The translations under genes and the position numbers were made by a program. A stretch of 64,000 nt of DNA, from the NCBI RefSeq assembly GCF_003626595.1, contig NZ_RBAK01000021.1:17382-81381 (forward strand). Direction: 5' to 3'. Shown piece after piece: positions 48,318-57,096 of the stretch (position 1 is its first letter; every line of letters starts with the position of its first letter). This stretch comes from Micromonospora endolithica. GTDB taxonomy: Bacteria > Actinomycetota > Actinomycetes > Mycobacteriales > Micromonosporaceae. The notes beneath the pieces were generated by a model that was not told the origin of the DNA, did no database searches, and was given only the letters and a program-made list of their open reading frames with translations.

Positions 48318-49118
48318 CTATCGCCCGGTGCGGGCGAGCTGCCGGTCGCGGTGCCGCACCAGCGGGTCGCCGGGCCGGGGGATCCGGTCGCCGACCGGGG
48401 CCGGCGCGGGCGGGACCGCATCGCTGGCGGGCGTGGCCGGCGCGGGCGCCAGGGCCCGGCCGGGGTGCTTGAAGACGGACAGGTCGAACGCGTTGACCAC
48501 GATCTCGTCGTCGGGCACCGAGCCCTCGACCTCGTCGGCGAGGCCTGCGGCGACCGCCTCGTCGGCGTCGTACCAAGTCTCGGCGAGCATCAGGGCCCGC
48601 CAGCCGTCCAAGTCCCCGCCGGCCTTGTCGGCGTACATGCTGGCGATGTTGTTCGACAGCTTGTCCAGCAGGTCAGCGAGGTCCCGCATGTCGGCGGCCG
48701 GGCCGATCCCGATGCCCCACGCGTCGTGGATCATCATCTGGGTGTTGCGGCCCATCACCGTGCGGTCGCAGCCCACCGCGATGAACGAGGCGGCGGAAGC
48801 GGCCAGGCCGTCGACCACGGCGGTGACGGTGGCCGGGTGCCGGCGCAGCGCGTTGAGGATCGCCACGCCCTCCCACACCTCCCCGCCGGGGGAGTTGATG
48901 TGCAGGCGGATCTCGTTGACGTCGCCCAGCTCGGCCAGCGCCGCGTTGAACTCCTTCGCGGAGATGCCCCAGAAGCCGCCCCACGAGTCGATGACGTCGT
49001 CGATGTGCAGCTTCCCTACGCCGTCCTCGGCAGTACCGATGACCTCGGCGCGGACCGGCCGCTTGACCGCCTCGGTGGGGGCGATGGAGCCCCGGAACCG
49101 GTACTGGTGCTTAGGCAT
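48318..49118 (-). CDS. ClpP-like head maturation protease
   Basis: A 266-residue S14-type prohead protease: IRLHINSPGGEVWEGVAILN, Ser108 in DGLAASAASF and His131 in MMIHDAWGIGIG, with a later acidic residue completing the triad (probably in ETWYDADEAV). The C-terminal 70 residues are Pro/Ala-rich and may act as a scaffold. The gene starts eight bases inside the end of the portal gene. It should process the capsid delta domain. Confidence 0.9.
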   Translation of the reverse strand: MPKHQYRFRGSIAPTEAVKRPVRAEVIGTAEDGVGKLHIDDVIDSWGGFWGISAKEFNAALAELGDVNEIRLHINSPGGEVWEGVAILNALRRHPATVTAVVDGLAASAASFIAVGCDRTVMGRNTQMMIHDAWGIGIGPAADMRDLADLLDKLSNNIASMYADKAGGDLDGWRALMLAETWYDADEAVAAGLADEVEGSVPDDEIVVNAFDLSVFKHPGRALAPAPATPASDAVPPAPAPVGDRIPRPGDPLVRHRDRQLARTGR

Positions 49119-50346
49119 CGGCCGTGGCCTCCTCGTTCGTCTGGACCGGATCGGGCTGGCCCAGCTCGCCCATGTTCAGCGGCCGGTACCGCACGTCACC
49201 GCCGTCGACCGGCGGCATGTCCTCCAGCCGGCGGATGTCGTTGGTGCTGTACGCGCCCAGGTTCCACATCTGCGTGTAGAACGCGGCGCGCTGCGCCGAG
49301 TCCCCGCGCAGCAGACCCTCCAGCGAGTAACGGGCGTACACCGACTGCGGGGTCAACAGCTTCGTCACCCGCTGCTCGACCCGGGTCAGCCACGGCCGCA
49401 GCGTGAACTTCACGAACCCGAGCACCTGCTGCTCGATGCCGGTGCCCCAGCTGGTGCTCTTCTCGGTCTGCATCAGCATGTGCGGCGGGATACCGAACAT
49501 GCGAGCGACCTCGTCGATCTGGAACTTCCGCGACTCGATGAACTGCGCATCCTCAGGTGGGATGGACATCTGCTGGAACTTGATGCCCGAGTCGAGCACC
49601 GCCACCTCGTGGGCCTTGTCCAGGCCGCCGACCTTCGCCCGCCACCGGGCCTTGAGCGCGTCGGCCTGCGCCGGCTCCAACCGCTGCTCAGTCTGCAGAA
49701 TGCCCGAAGCGAGGGAGCCGTTGCCGAACAGCCGCGCCCCGTACTCCTCGGCGGCCAGGGCCAGACCGATGCCCTGCCGGGCCGCCCGGATCGGGCTGAC
49801 CCCACACACACCGTCGTAGCCGAAGCCCGGGATGTGCAGGATCTTGTCGTCGGTGTACTCGGCGTCGATGTCGCCGTCGATCAGGTACACCTTCGTGCCG
49901 GTCTCCGACTCCCGGCCGGCACGCACCCGGCCGGGGTGGATCAGCCACAACTCCACGATCTGGCCGAGCCGGTTCCGCAGGATCCGCAGGTAGGCGTTGC
50001 CCCACAGCAGCAGATGCGCGAACACCTGCTCCCACAGCTCGAACGGCGTCATGTCCGGGTGCGGGGCCACCAGCAGCCGCGCCGCCTGCGAACCCGAAGA
50101 CACCTTGACTCGGACGTCGTCGTCGTAGCGGTAGGCGTGCAACGGCAGGCTGGCCGACGTGCCGGCGATCAGGTTGACCGCCCGCCACACCGCCGGCATG
50201 CCCAGCGAACCCTGCTCGGTCACCGCCACACCAGCGTGGACCTTCGGGCCGCCCAGCCAGTCCAGCAGCGTCGTCGACGTCAGCGGCACCGCCGGGGACT
50301 CGATGGACGCCCGGACCACGGCCCGCGCCGAGTTGAACAGCGTCAC
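49111..50346 (-). CDS. HK97-type portal protein
   Basis: A 411-residue portal protein forming the 12-fold channel for DNA. Typical segments are visible: MPAVWRAVNLIAGTSASLPL, PFELWEQVFAHLLLWGNAYL and MFGIPPHMLMQTEKSTSWGT. GTG at 50346 by position. The last eight bases overlap the protease start. Confidence 0.92.
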   Translation of the reverse strand: MTLFNSARAVVRASIESPAVPLTSTTLLDWLGGPKVHAGVAVTEQGSLGMPAVWRAVNLIAGTSASLPLHAYRYDDDVRVKVSSGSQAARLLVAPHPDMTPFELWEQVFAHLLLWGNAYLRILRNRLGQIVELWLIHPGRVRAGRESETGTKVYLIDGDIDAEYTDDKILHIPGFGYDGVCGVSPIRAARQGIGLALAAEEYGARLFGNGSLASGILQTEQRLEPAQADALKARWRAKVGGLDKAHEVAVLDSGIKFQQMSIPPEDAQFIESRKFQIDEVARMFGIPPHMLMQTEKSTSWGTGIEQQVLGFVKFTLRPWLTRVEQRVTKLLTPQSVYARYSLEGLLRGDSAQRAAFYTQMWNLGAYSTNDIRRLEDMPPVDGGDVRYRPLNMGELGQPDPVQTNEEATADA

Positions 50347-50362
50347 CGCGGGCCCCTCTCAC

Positions 50363-50611
50363 TCACGCGATCCGGCGGACCGGCGGCCCGTCGGGAAGCT
50401 CCTGCTGCACCCGGTACGCCCGCCGCGCGGCGCCGATGGCCGCGCCGAGCGCCGCCGCCGTACGGCCCCGGGTGCCCGCCGGACGGGCGGCGCGGACGTT
50501 CGCCCACGCCACCAGCAGCAGGCCACCGCCGAGCAGCGCCAGCGGCGCCCACACCAGCCACAGGAACGCCACGATCAGCCCGTACCCGAGCGCCTCCACC
50601 ACGTTGTTCAT
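50363..50611 (-). CDS. small membrane protein in packaging module
   Basis: An 82-residue protein with one or two hydrophobic segments (VVEALGYGLIVAFLWLVWAP, LLGGGLLLVAWANVRA), followed by a basic tail (RGRTAAALGAAIGAARRAYR). Unknown role. It lies between terminase and portal, where small accessory genes sit in other actinophages. ATG at 50611. Confidence 0.68.
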   Translation of the reverse strand: MNNVVEALGYGLIVAFLWLVWAPLALLGGGLLLVAWANVRAARPAGTRGRTAAALGAAIGAARRAYRVQQELPDGPPVRRIA

Positions 50612-50622
50612 CGCCGGCCCCC

Positions 50623-52239
50623 TCACCAGATGTTCGGCGCAGCCTCGGCAACAATGAGGTGCGCGCGCGTCTCATACGCCCAGTGCGCCAGCGTCACCGC
50701 CACCAGCGGGGCGATGTTCGCCGAGTGCTTCCGGCCCCACGCGGTGCCGCCGTCGCCGATCGATCGGATCTTCGCCCCACCGAGCGCGGCGTCGAGGTGC
50801 GGCTGGCCACGATGCCGGCCCTGCTTCTGCTTCGCGGTGTCGACGAACTTGCCCCAGGCGTCGGCCATGTCCTGCGGCCCCGAGACGACGAGGTCGCCGT
50901 GCTTGGGCTCCTGCGGGTCGGCGGACGGCTTGATGCCCCTCTTCATCAGGTCGGACACCAGCGACCCCGCCGGGCCCTTACCGTCGATCGCGATGACCAG
51001 TGGGTTGTGCTTGGTCTTCAGCGCGACCACCCGGTCCACGATCCAGTCGGTCCCCTGCCGGTTCTCGATCAGCTCCCAATGAGCCAGCCCGTCCGCACGG
51101 ACTCCCGCGATGGCGATAGCGCCGTCCCGTTCCGGGCTGACGTCTATCGCGATGGCGATGTCACCCACGCGCTTCGACTCCCGATCGGCGAGGGCCTCCC
51201 ACAGCTCGCCGGAGATGACCGCACCGTTCTGCGCCCGGATCTCACGCGGCCAGATCCCGAGCCGTTCCCGCGGGTAGCCCGCCCGGTCGGACCGCAGCTC
51301 CCGCTCGATCGTCTCCAGGCTGATGCGGATGCCGTACGCCGGGTTGACCTCGGCGGCGGTCGCCGGGTCGTCGATGTCGACCTGGATGTCGTCTAGGTCG
51401 CCGGCGTGACCCCAGTCGCGGTAGCCGAGCGACGGGTCCTGCTCCCACGGCCCATCGTCCGCGTCACGGGGGGCGGTCGGGTCGCCGCGGCGCCTCAGGT
51501 CGTACATGATCTCGCCGGTGTCACCCTTCAGCGGCGGTGACGAGGTGTAGATGATCTGCGGGTTCGGCCGGGCGCTCAGGGTGTAGAGCAGGGCGGAGTG
51601 TTCGTCCCGGTCGTAGTCGAACGTCTCGTCGATGATGTTGACGTCGCCACTCATGCCCCGGCCGCCGCCAGCCGACCGGGCGATGAACAGGATCCGGGCA
51701 CCCGTGTCGAGACGCTCGAAGCCCCGGTTGTCGTTGGCGTTGGAGACCTTGACGAGGACCTCTTCCTCGCGGGGCTCGCCGGTCTCCTCATCGACGACAA
51801 CGGCCGGCACCCACCAAAGGTCGTCGTTGTTGGGCTTCACCTTCCGGCCGAGGGCCCGGATCAGAGCTTTGACCCGCCGGAACATCTCGACGGCGGTCTT
51901 GTAGAGGTGGGCGCTCCAGAGGATCAGCTGCTCACCCAGCAGGAGAAAACCGGTCAGCGCGCGGGCCTCCAGCATGCCGCCCTTGCCGTTCTGCCGGCTC
52001 ACCCACTCGCAGTACTCGTAGCAGGCCCACTGGCCGTCTTCCCGGCAGGACGTCATGAGCGTGACGCCGTCGACCTGCCACCCGTCCAGGGGCCGGCGGG
52101 CCCGGCGCATCAGCTCGGCTGCTTCCTCGCCGTACGAGTAGGCGTACTCCGGGTGCGTCTCAACCCGCGGCCGTTCCGCCCCTCTTAGCGGCAATCCGAG
52201 CGGCGAAGCTGACGACGCGGGGGGAGCCAGCAGGGTCAT
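50623..52239 (-). CDS. terminase large subunit
   Basis: A 538-residue packaging motor. The ATPase motifs are deviant Walker A in WVSRQNGKGGML and Walker B in VNIIDETFDYD. The C-terminal nuclease carries IAIAIDVSPERDGAIAI and LVIAIDGKGPAGSLV, with acidic metal ligands. ATG at 52239 is preferred because GAAGGAGG lies nine bases upstream; ATG at 52248 is too close to it. The first 80 bases overlap the small-subunit gene. Confidence 0.9.
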   Translation of the reverse strand: MTLLAPPASSASPLGLPLRGAERPRVETHPEYAYSYGEEAAELMRRARRPLDGWQVDGVTLMTSCREDGQWACYEYCEWVSRQNGKGGMLEARALTGFLLLGEQLILWSAHLYKTAVEMFRRVKALIRALGRKVKPNNDDLWWVPAVVVDEETGEPREEEVLVKVSNANDNRGFERLDTGARILFIARSAGGGRGMSGDVNIIDETFDYDRDEHSALLYTLSARPNPQIIYTSSPPLKGDTGEIMYDLRRRGDPTAPRDADDGPWEQDPSLGYRDWGHAGDLDDIQVDIDDPATAAEVNPAYGIRISLETIERELRSDRAGYPRERLGIWPREIRAQNGAVISGELWEALADRESKRVGDIAIAIDVSPERDGAIAIAGVRADGLAHWELIENRQGTDWIVDRVVALKTKHNPLVIAIDGKGPAGSLVSDLMKRGIKPSADPQEPKHGDLVVSGPQDMADAWGKFVDTAKQKQGRHRGQPHLDAALGGAKIRSIGDGGTAWGRKHSANIAPLVAVTLAHWAYETRAHLIVAEAAPNIW

Positions 52240-52732
52240 CGCCAGCATCCTCCTTCGCTGCCGGTGGCCGGGCACTCGGCTGCTGCGGCGCTGCGGCCCC
52301 ACCCTGGGACGTCCGCAACTCGGCGACCAGGGCCTTGAGCGCGACCTGCTGCTGGCGGGCCTCGGCCAACGCGTTGTTCAGCACGACTTTGACGATCGAC
52401 CCGTCCTCGTTGGCCGTGTGTAGCCGCATCCACGCGTCCTCGTCGCCGCGGAGGATCCGGTCGAGCACGTCCAGGCGGTCCGCCGCCCGACACGCCTCCT
52501 CCAGCAGCACCCGCTCCGCCGGCCTCAACGTCGCGCCGCCCTCGATGACCTCCCGCCACAGCCGCCGTCCCCGCACCCCCATCTCGGAGGCGGTCGGCGC
52601 GTCCTCCGTTACGGCGTCACGCGTTACGGGCTCCGTTACGGCCAGCGCCGCGTCACGGCCGCGTTGCTGCTGCTCGGCACGCTTGCGCGCCCGGTAACGG
52701 CGCTGCCGCTCAGCGGCGGTGCGGTCGGCCAT
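52160..52732 (-). CDS. terminase small subunit
   Basis: A 190-residue DNA-binding subunit. A basic N terminus (RTAAERQRRYRARKRAEQQQ) precedes the P27-type helical core (LWREVIEGGATLRPAERVLL, EEACRAADRLDVLDRILRGD). The Pro-rich tail (QQPSARPPAAKEDAGDDPA) is coded in the zone that overlaps the large subunit start by 80 bases. ATG at 52732. Confidence 0.82.
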   Translation of the reverse strand: MADRTAAERQRRYRARKRAEQQQRGRDAALAVTEPVTRDAVTEDAPTASEMGVRGRRLWREVIEGGATLRPAERVLLEEACRAADRLDVLDRILRGDEDAWMRLHTANEDGSIVKVVLNNALAEARQQQVALKALVAELRTSQGGAAAPQQPSARPPAAKEDAGDDPAGSPRVVSFAARIAAKRGGTAAG

Positions 52733-52832
52733 CGCGCCCTCCAAGATCAGTGCCCGGGGGGAAAAACGGGAGACGTAGCGCGGGGTCTTCCTCCTCGGGT
52801 CCTGAAGTTCTGACCCGCCCTCCCGCACCAGG

Positions 52833-53135
52833 TCACCAGTCTTCGGACGTCGCGAGCCTCGGGGTGGGCTTGCGGGGGGTCTTTGACCAGCGCATTCGTG
52901 CGCCTGCTCGGCCGTTGCATCCGTAGTGGGCGAGGCCGACGTTGCGTCGGTCGAGGGGTGCGCCGCCTTGGTACAGCGCCACCTTGTGGTCAACGCTGCG
53001 GGACATGGGCGTGCGGGGTGGCAGGGTCTGGTCGACGTACCTGCCGCAGCGGATGCAGTGGGTTTCTTCGGCGTAGACCTGGGCGCAGAGGCGGAGCCAG
53101 GGTCTGCCCTTGCGTCCTGCCCAGCGGGCCGCCAC
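52833..53135 (-). CDS. phage HNH endonuclease
   Basis: A 100-residue protein with Cys-coordinated HNH motif: HCIRCGRYV, SRSVDHKVALYQGG, RRNVGLAHYGCNGRAG. HNH genes beside terminases are needed for DNA cutting in HK97-like packaging. The Cys pair near the N terminus and the single late Cys should hold a structural zinc. ATG at 53135. Confidence 0.87.
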   Translation of the reverse strand: MAARWAGRKGRPWLRLCAQVYAEETHCIRCGRYVDQTLPPRTPMSRSVDHKVALYQGGAPLDRRNVGLAHYGCNGRAGARMRWSKTPRKPTPRLATSEDW

Positions 53136-53169
53136 GTCGCCTCCTGCTGGGTGTGCGAGCAGGCCGCCG

Positions 53170-53505
53170 CTACGGCCGGATGATCTCGCCGACCTTGGAC
53201 GCTGCCAGAGCGGCCTTGATGGTGGCGACGAGGCCCAGGCTCGGGTCGTGGTCGAGCACCACGACGTCGACCGACATGCCGCGGAACGCGTTGCCGCGGG
53301 CTGAGGAGAACGCGATCCAGCCGGGCCCGTCGTGGGCGGTGATGCGTTCCTGCCCGTTGGCCCGGCGGACTGTCTCGGACGGCAGGGCGTGGCGGGCCAT
53401 GCTGGTGAAGGCGTGCCGGGCTTCGTGTTGGGTGTGGCAGAGGACGAGGACGCGGCGGCCGTTGCGCATGTCGTCGAGTGCGCCGGTGATGGTGTAGCGG
53501 TTCAT
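53170..53505 (-). CDS. phage protein with degenerate ATPase-like pattern
   Basis: A 111-residue protein. NGRRVLVLCHTQHEARHAFT resembles the strand-helix entry of helicase-like folds. SARGNAFRGMSVDVVVLDHDPS resembles a Walker B strand with an Asp. No intact Walker A is present and the domain is too short for a motor. I cannot name it; it may bind nucleotides or DNA. ATG at 53505. A hairpin precedes the gene. Confidence 0.6.
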   Translation of the reverse strand: MNRYTITGALDDMRNGRRVLVLCHTQHEARHAFTSMARHALPSETVRRANGQERITAHDGPGWIAFSSARGNAFRGMSVDVVVLDHDPSLGLVATIKAALAASKVGEIIRP

Positions 53506-53595
53506 CGGGCTCCTCGGTGGTGGGGTGTGCGGGCAGGCCGGCCACCACGTCGACCTGCCCGCTGACCCCGCCCGTGCGCCCCCGCAGACGCACAA

Positions 53596-53626
53596 CAGCC
53601 CGGGAGCGAATCGCTCGACCGGGCTG
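53596..53626 (-). terminator. hairpin between early and packaging genes
   Basis: CAGCCCGG (53596-53603) pairs with CCGGGCTG (53619-53626), with inner GAGCG/CGCTC pairing. It sits in the largest gap of the phage minus-strand run (53506-53667) and may separate the replication transcript from the late one. Confidence 0.55.
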
Positions 53627-53667
53627 CGGGTTTCTGGGAAGGCTTCGCCCACCCGCGACTGATCAAA

Positions 53668-53907
53668 TCACGCGGCGGTGGCGTGGGCAAGCTGGCGGCG
53701 TCGCCCGCGTGTCGAGCGGCGCTTCGCGGCCTCGATGGCGGCCGCCTGGTCGAGGGGTGAGTAGACCGCCCGGCCAACCCGGTGGACGGTGAGGCCGTCG
53801 CGCCGTCGCCAGTTGATGACCATGCGGTCGGTGACGTCGGGGCCGAGGCGTGCGGCGATCTCGGCGGCGGTGCCCCAGTCGCGGCCGGTCGCCGAGTCGC
53901 GGATCAC
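53668..53907 (-). CDS. small helix-turn-helix protein
   Basis: A 79-residue protein: DWGTAAEIAARLGPDVTDRM, VINWRRRDGLTVHRVGRAVY, then YSPLDQAAAIEAAKRRST, a MerR/excisionase-like winged helix with a basic tail (RSTRGRRRQLAHA). It probably binds DNA. I chose GTG at 53907, which overlaps the previous stop (GTGA), over GTG at 53934. It could act as late activator or excisionase. Confidence 0.72.
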   Translation of the reverse strand: MIRDSATGRDWGTAAEIAARLGPDVTDRMVINWRRRDGLTVHRVGRAVYSPLDQAAAIEAAKRRSTRGRRRQLAHATAA

Positions 53908-54182
53908 GCTCGCCCACCGTCGTGCCGCGACCACTGCGGCAGGTCACAGCCGACCAGGTCGATGCGGTCGATTGCACCCTGGAGGATGGCCGAGTCGGTC
54001 GCGTTGAGTCCGGTCTGGGCCCGGCAGAGGCGTTCGCGGGCGCCCTTGAGGTCGAGGTACAGCTGGTCCTGGTCGTCGTGGCCGACCTGGGTCGCCTTCA
54101 CCTCGGCGTAGGTGCGGGCGTGGGCCCACGGGTGGACGCACTCGTTCGGGTAGTCGGGGCAGGCTCGGTCGGGAACGCTCAC
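53904..54182 (-). CDS. phage hypothetical protein
   Basis: A 92-residue protein: ACPDYPNECVHPWAHARTYA, DQDQLYLDLKGARERLCRAQ, AILQGAIDRIDLVGCDLPQW. Four Cys and two His in a mostly helical protein might bind zinc. No family. GTG at 54182 overlaps the preceding stop. Confidence 0.65.
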   Translation of the reverse strand: MSVPDRACPDYPNECVHPWAHARTYAEVKATQVGHDDQDQLYLDLKGARERLCRAQTGLNATDSAILQGAIDRIDLVGCDLPQWSRHDGGRA

Positions 54183-54862
54183 GGTCGGTCCTCTCGGGTC
54201 GGGTTGGCCGGTGCGGCCCCCGCGACCGCGCCGATGGCGTCGGCCCGTCGCCAGATGTGCGGGACGCCTTCAACGGCGCCGGGCATGCCGCACGGGCAGC
54301 CGCCGCCGGTGCAGAGGCGGCCGGTGGCGCACACGACGGTCCACGCGTCGACGGGGCCGGCGGTCTGGACAACGAGCTGCCGCTCGCCGCAGTGCGGGCA
54401 CGGTACGCCGGGCAGTGGTGCCCGGTCGGGTCCGACGCCGACGGCTTCGCGGATCCACCTGTCTTCGTCGGCCAGGTGTCGGGCGATGAGCGCGGCGGTG
54501 CCGGGTTGGAGGCGGGGCAGCGCGTCGTAGAGCCGCCACCACGGGTCGGGGCCGGCCGGTGCGGTGGGGAGCTGGTCGGCGAGCCAGCGGAGTTTCGCGG
54601 TGGAGCGGTGGAGCATCTCGGCCCACCGGTTGCGGCGTGCGGGTCGGGGGTCGGTGGCGACCACGACCATGCCGGGGGTGGGGTCGCCGTGGCCGCCGAG
54701 GGCGTGCCGGCGGCCCCACGCCGGGGAGTGGAGCATGGATGGGGCTTCCAACGCTTCTGCGGCGATCTGGGCGGCCTCGTCGTCGGCGTGGCGGTGGAGG
54801 TGGCCGCGTGCCGCCTGGAGAGACCAGGCGGCGGCGGTGGCGTGGAGGTGGTGCGGCGTCAC
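54179..54862 (-). CDS. phage hypothetical protein with C-terminal zinc-like motif
   Basis: A 227-residue protein. The first 140 residues are helical (AAQIAAEALEAPSMLHSPAW, MLHRSTAKLRWLADQLPTAP). The C-terminal part holds VPCPHCGERQLVV and CATGRLCTGGGCPC, a likely zinc ribbon. Unknown function; the architecture is common among actinophage early genes. GTG at 54862, GTGA coupling. Confidence 0.65.
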   Translation of the reverse strand: MTPHHLHATAAAWSLQAARGHLHRHADDEAAQIAAEALEAPSMLHSPAWGRRHALGGHGDPTPGMVVVATDPRPARRNRWAEMLHRSTAKLRWLADQLPTAPAGPDPWWRLYDALPRLQPGTAALIARHLADEDRWIREAVGVGPDRAPLPGVPCPHCGERQLVVQTAGPVDAWTVVCATGRLCTGGGCPCGMPGAVEGVPHIWRRADAIGAVAGAAPANPTREDRP

Positions 54863-55074
54863 TGGTTCAGCTCCTGCTCGAAGTAGCGGTCGATCATCAC
54901 GGACCAGTAGCAGCTGGCCTTCTTCGGCGACATGGTCTTGGCGAGTTCCTCGGCGGTCATGCCGCGCCGGTACTGGCATTCGCTGATCTCGTGGCCGAAG
55001 TCGCCGCCGCGTTCGTCTCCGCAGTTGGAGCAGTGTGGGTTGCGTCGGCCGAAGCCCTTCGGAAGGTCATTCAT
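54859..55074 (-). CDS. small zinc-motif phage protein
   Basis: A 71-residue protein: NPHCSNCGDERGGDFGHEIS, CQYRRGMTAEELAKTMSP, CYWSVMIDRYFEQE. CxxC plus His and Cys downstream suggest one zinc site. Unknown role. ATG at 55074. Confidence 0.65.
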   Translation of the reverse strand: MNDLPKGFGRRNPHCSNCGDERGGDFGHEISECQYRRGMTAEELAKTMSPKKASCYWSVMIDRYFEQELNQ

Positions 55075-55104
55075 CGCGTCCTCCTCACGTGGGCGCCGGG
55101 TTGT

Positions 55105-55224
55105 CTACTGGGGTGGTGGGGAAGCACAGGAACGGCGCTTATGGTGTGGACATATCGGTCGTTCGTGCGGGCTGGGCCGGCCCGGAATGCGACTCGTGTT
55201 CGCGTTCCGGGCCGTGGTTGTCAT
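55105..55224 (-). CDS. possible 39-residue peptide
   Basis: MTTTARNANTSRIPGRPSPH followed by a Cys/His/Lys-rich end (ICPHHKRRSCASPPPQ). Its ATG overlaps the stop of the gene before it by four bases, the pattern used by its neighbours, which is the only argument for it. It is too short to judge otherwise. Confidence 0.35.
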   Translation of the reverse strand: MTTTARNANTSRIPGRPSPHERPICPHHKRRSCASPPPQ

Positions 55225-55436
55225 GCGGTCAGGTCGTCGGCGCGCTCGCGGGCCAGGGCGGAGAAGACGCTCGGCGGGAGCGGAAACGTCGGCCCCCGGT
55301 CGAGGAAGTCGGCGAAGTCGCGCAGGAGCGCGGCCCCGTAGGTGCGGAGCATCCGGTCGTCGGGTTGTGGGTGCACGTGTTCGATGGCCCATTCACGGGC
55401 AGCGAGGAGGGCGGCGATGTCGGTCAGGTCGGGCAT
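55221..55436 (-). CDS. phage hypothetical protein
   Basis: A 71-residue helical acidic protein: MPDLTDIAALLAAREWAIEH, RTYGAALLRDFADFLDRGP, FSALARERADDLTA. Unassigned. Follows the DUF4031 gene by 15 bases. Confidence 0.65.
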   Translation of the reverse strand: MPDLTDIAALLAAREWAIEHVHPQPDDRMLRTYGAALLRDFADFLDRGPTFPLPPSVFSALARERADDLTA

Positions 55437-55451
55437 GGCGGTCTCCTTCGG

Positions 55452-55763
55452 TCAGGCGGTGGCACGGGCGGCGGCGCGGCGGGCCTTGGCGATCTCGACC
55501 CACTTCCGGATGTCGATCGGCTGAGCACCTGCGGCGATGGCCTCGGTGCGCTTGGTGTCGGTGACGTCGTAGTGCCAGTGCGGGCACGGCTGGCCCTGGG
55601 GTGCGCAGGGGCGCTTGCAGGTCTGGTACCAGGACCGCTGGAGCCCGATGTGTTGGGCGAAGGTGTGGAGTTCGGGCTCGGTGTCGGCGGTGAGGTGGGA
55701 CCAGCGGCTCCGGATCCGGGCGACGGTGGCGGGGATGCGGGCGTTGTCGACGTAGACGGCCAC
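55452..55763 (-). CDS. DUF4031 protein
   Basis: A 103-residue protein with the DUF4031 signature: MAVYVDNARIP, RWSHLTADTEPELHTFAQHI, WHYDVTDTKRTEAIAAGAQP. Extra Cys residues (CKRPCAPQGQPC) sit in the middle loop. The family is frequent in actinophages; its role is unknown, though the conserved Asp, His and Trp suggest an enzyme. Three bases separate it from the coiled-coil gene. Confidence 0.85.
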   Translation of the reverse strand: MAVYVDNARIPATVARIRSRWSHLTADTEPELHTFAQHIGLQRSWYQTCKRPCAPQGQPCPHWHYDVTDTKRTEAIAAGAQPIDIRKWVEIAKARRAAARATA

Positions 55764-55766
55764 CGG

Positions 55767-57047
55767 TCAGCTCTCCCGTGCGGTGCGGTTGGCGTGTTCG
55801 GCGAGCATCGCCTCCCAGGTCTGCCAGGTGGTGGGGCTGATGCCTTCGCCGCCGTTGCGGCGCATGAGTCGGGCGAGGGCGGCGGCGAGCCGGTCGGTGA
55901 GGTCGTCGTGCGGGCGGCCGGTAGCGCGGTCGACGGGCACCACGACGGCCTCGGCGGTGGGGCCGTGGAGGCGTTCCAGGGTTTCGCTGCTGGCGTTGAG
56001 GTGGCAGGTGCCGGCGCCGCGCCAGCGTCCGTCGCCGTCGGGGAACCACACCCAGCCGTTGCGGTCGAGGCGGGCGGTGTGGAGTGGGTCGGGCTGGTCC
56101 TGCGCGCGGGGGTCCGCGGAACCGACGGGTGGCCGGTCGGCGTCGGTGCTGTCGCCGTCCTGCTCTTCGTCCTGGTCGATGTCGATGAGCAGGACGGTCC
56201 GGGTGGGTCCGAACGTCTTCTCGATGTCGTCGCGGGTCATTGGCGTCATGTGGCGGCTTGTCCAGTGACCGCCGTCGCCGGGCCGCCAGACGCTGTCGTC
56301 GCGGTCGATGATGGCGCTCTCAGCGCGCTCTAGAGCGTCTGCGAGTGCCGCACCCTCACTCGGGTACCCGTCGACCTCTTCCGGCCCGTCTGTGTTGATC
56401 TCGGCGGGCCTGTCGGTGGTGTCGTGGTCGACCCATGCCCGGTCACGCCAGGCGGCGATCCGGTCGGCCTGCTCGTCGAGGTCCTTCAGGCGGCAGATCA
56501 GGGTGCCGTTGCGGCGGATCTGCTCGGCTTGGGCGGCGATGCTCCACTCGGCACGGATGAGCTGCTCTCGGGTTCGGTCGTGGAGGGTGCGCTCCTCGGC
56601 CAGCTCGGTGGCGACGGTCTCGGTTTCAGCGACCGCTTCGCGTACGGCGCGGGTCTGGCTGCGGAGGTCGTTGGTCAGGACGGTGGTGCGGTTGTGGAGC
56701 TGGGTGTGGTGGGCCTGGGTGTCGCGCAGCTCCTCGGCGAGGTCATCGCGTTCGCGTTCGGCGGCGATGACGAGGCCGTGGGCGCGGTTGGCTTCGGCGC
56801 GGAACTGGTCGCGCTGAGCGGTCAGGGCGGTGATGTAGCTGGCCAACGTCTGGTTGTCGTCCTCTTTGCCGAGGGCGGTGAGGAGCTGTGTGCGGAGGGC
56901 TTGGAGCGCGCGGCGGGCGCTGTCGCGCACCTCCTTGAGGTCGTCGCGGGCGTCGTCGCGTTCCTGCTCGGCGGTGGCGGCTCGGGCGTCGAGCTGGTCG
57001 CGCTCGTGCCGGTCGAGGTAGGCGGCGAAGGTACGGGGCTCGGTCAT
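55767..57047 (-). CDS. long coiled-coil phage protein
   Basis: A 426-residue protein. Residues about 10-215 form a near-continuous coiled coil (LDARAATAEQERDDARDDLK, AERERDDLAEELRDTQAHHT and more), as in SMC-like or scaffold proteins but without an ATPase. The C-terminal 200 residues have acidic loops and short domains with Trp-rich segments (SVWRPGDGGHWTSRHM, NGWVWFPDGDGRWRGAG). Unknown function. I chose ATG at 57047, with GGAGG six bases upstream. Confidence 0.7.
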   Translation of the reverse strand: MTEPRTFAAYLDRHERDQLDARAATAEQERDDARDDLKEVRDSARRALQALRTQLLTALGKEDDNQTLASYITALTAQRDQFRAEANRAHGLVIAAERERDDLAEELRDTQAHHTQLHNRTTVLTNDLRSQTRAVREAVAETETVATELAEERTLHDRTREQLIRAEWSIAAQAEQIRRNGTLICRLKDLDEQADRIAAWRDRAWVDHDTTDRPAEINTDGPEEVDGYPSEGAALADALERAESAIIDRDDSVWRPGDGGHWTSRHMTPMTRDDIEKTFGPTRTVLLIDIDQDEEQDGDSTDADRPPVGSADPRAQDQPDPLHTARLDRNGWVWFPDGDGRWRGAGTCHLNASSETLERLHGPTAEAVVVPVDRATGRPHDDLTDRLAAALARLMRRNGGEGISPTTWQTWEAMLAEHANRTARES

Positions 57048-57096
57048 GGGTGCCTCCGTGGCGGTCAGGGTGGCGTCGATGGCGTGGAGGGTGCGG

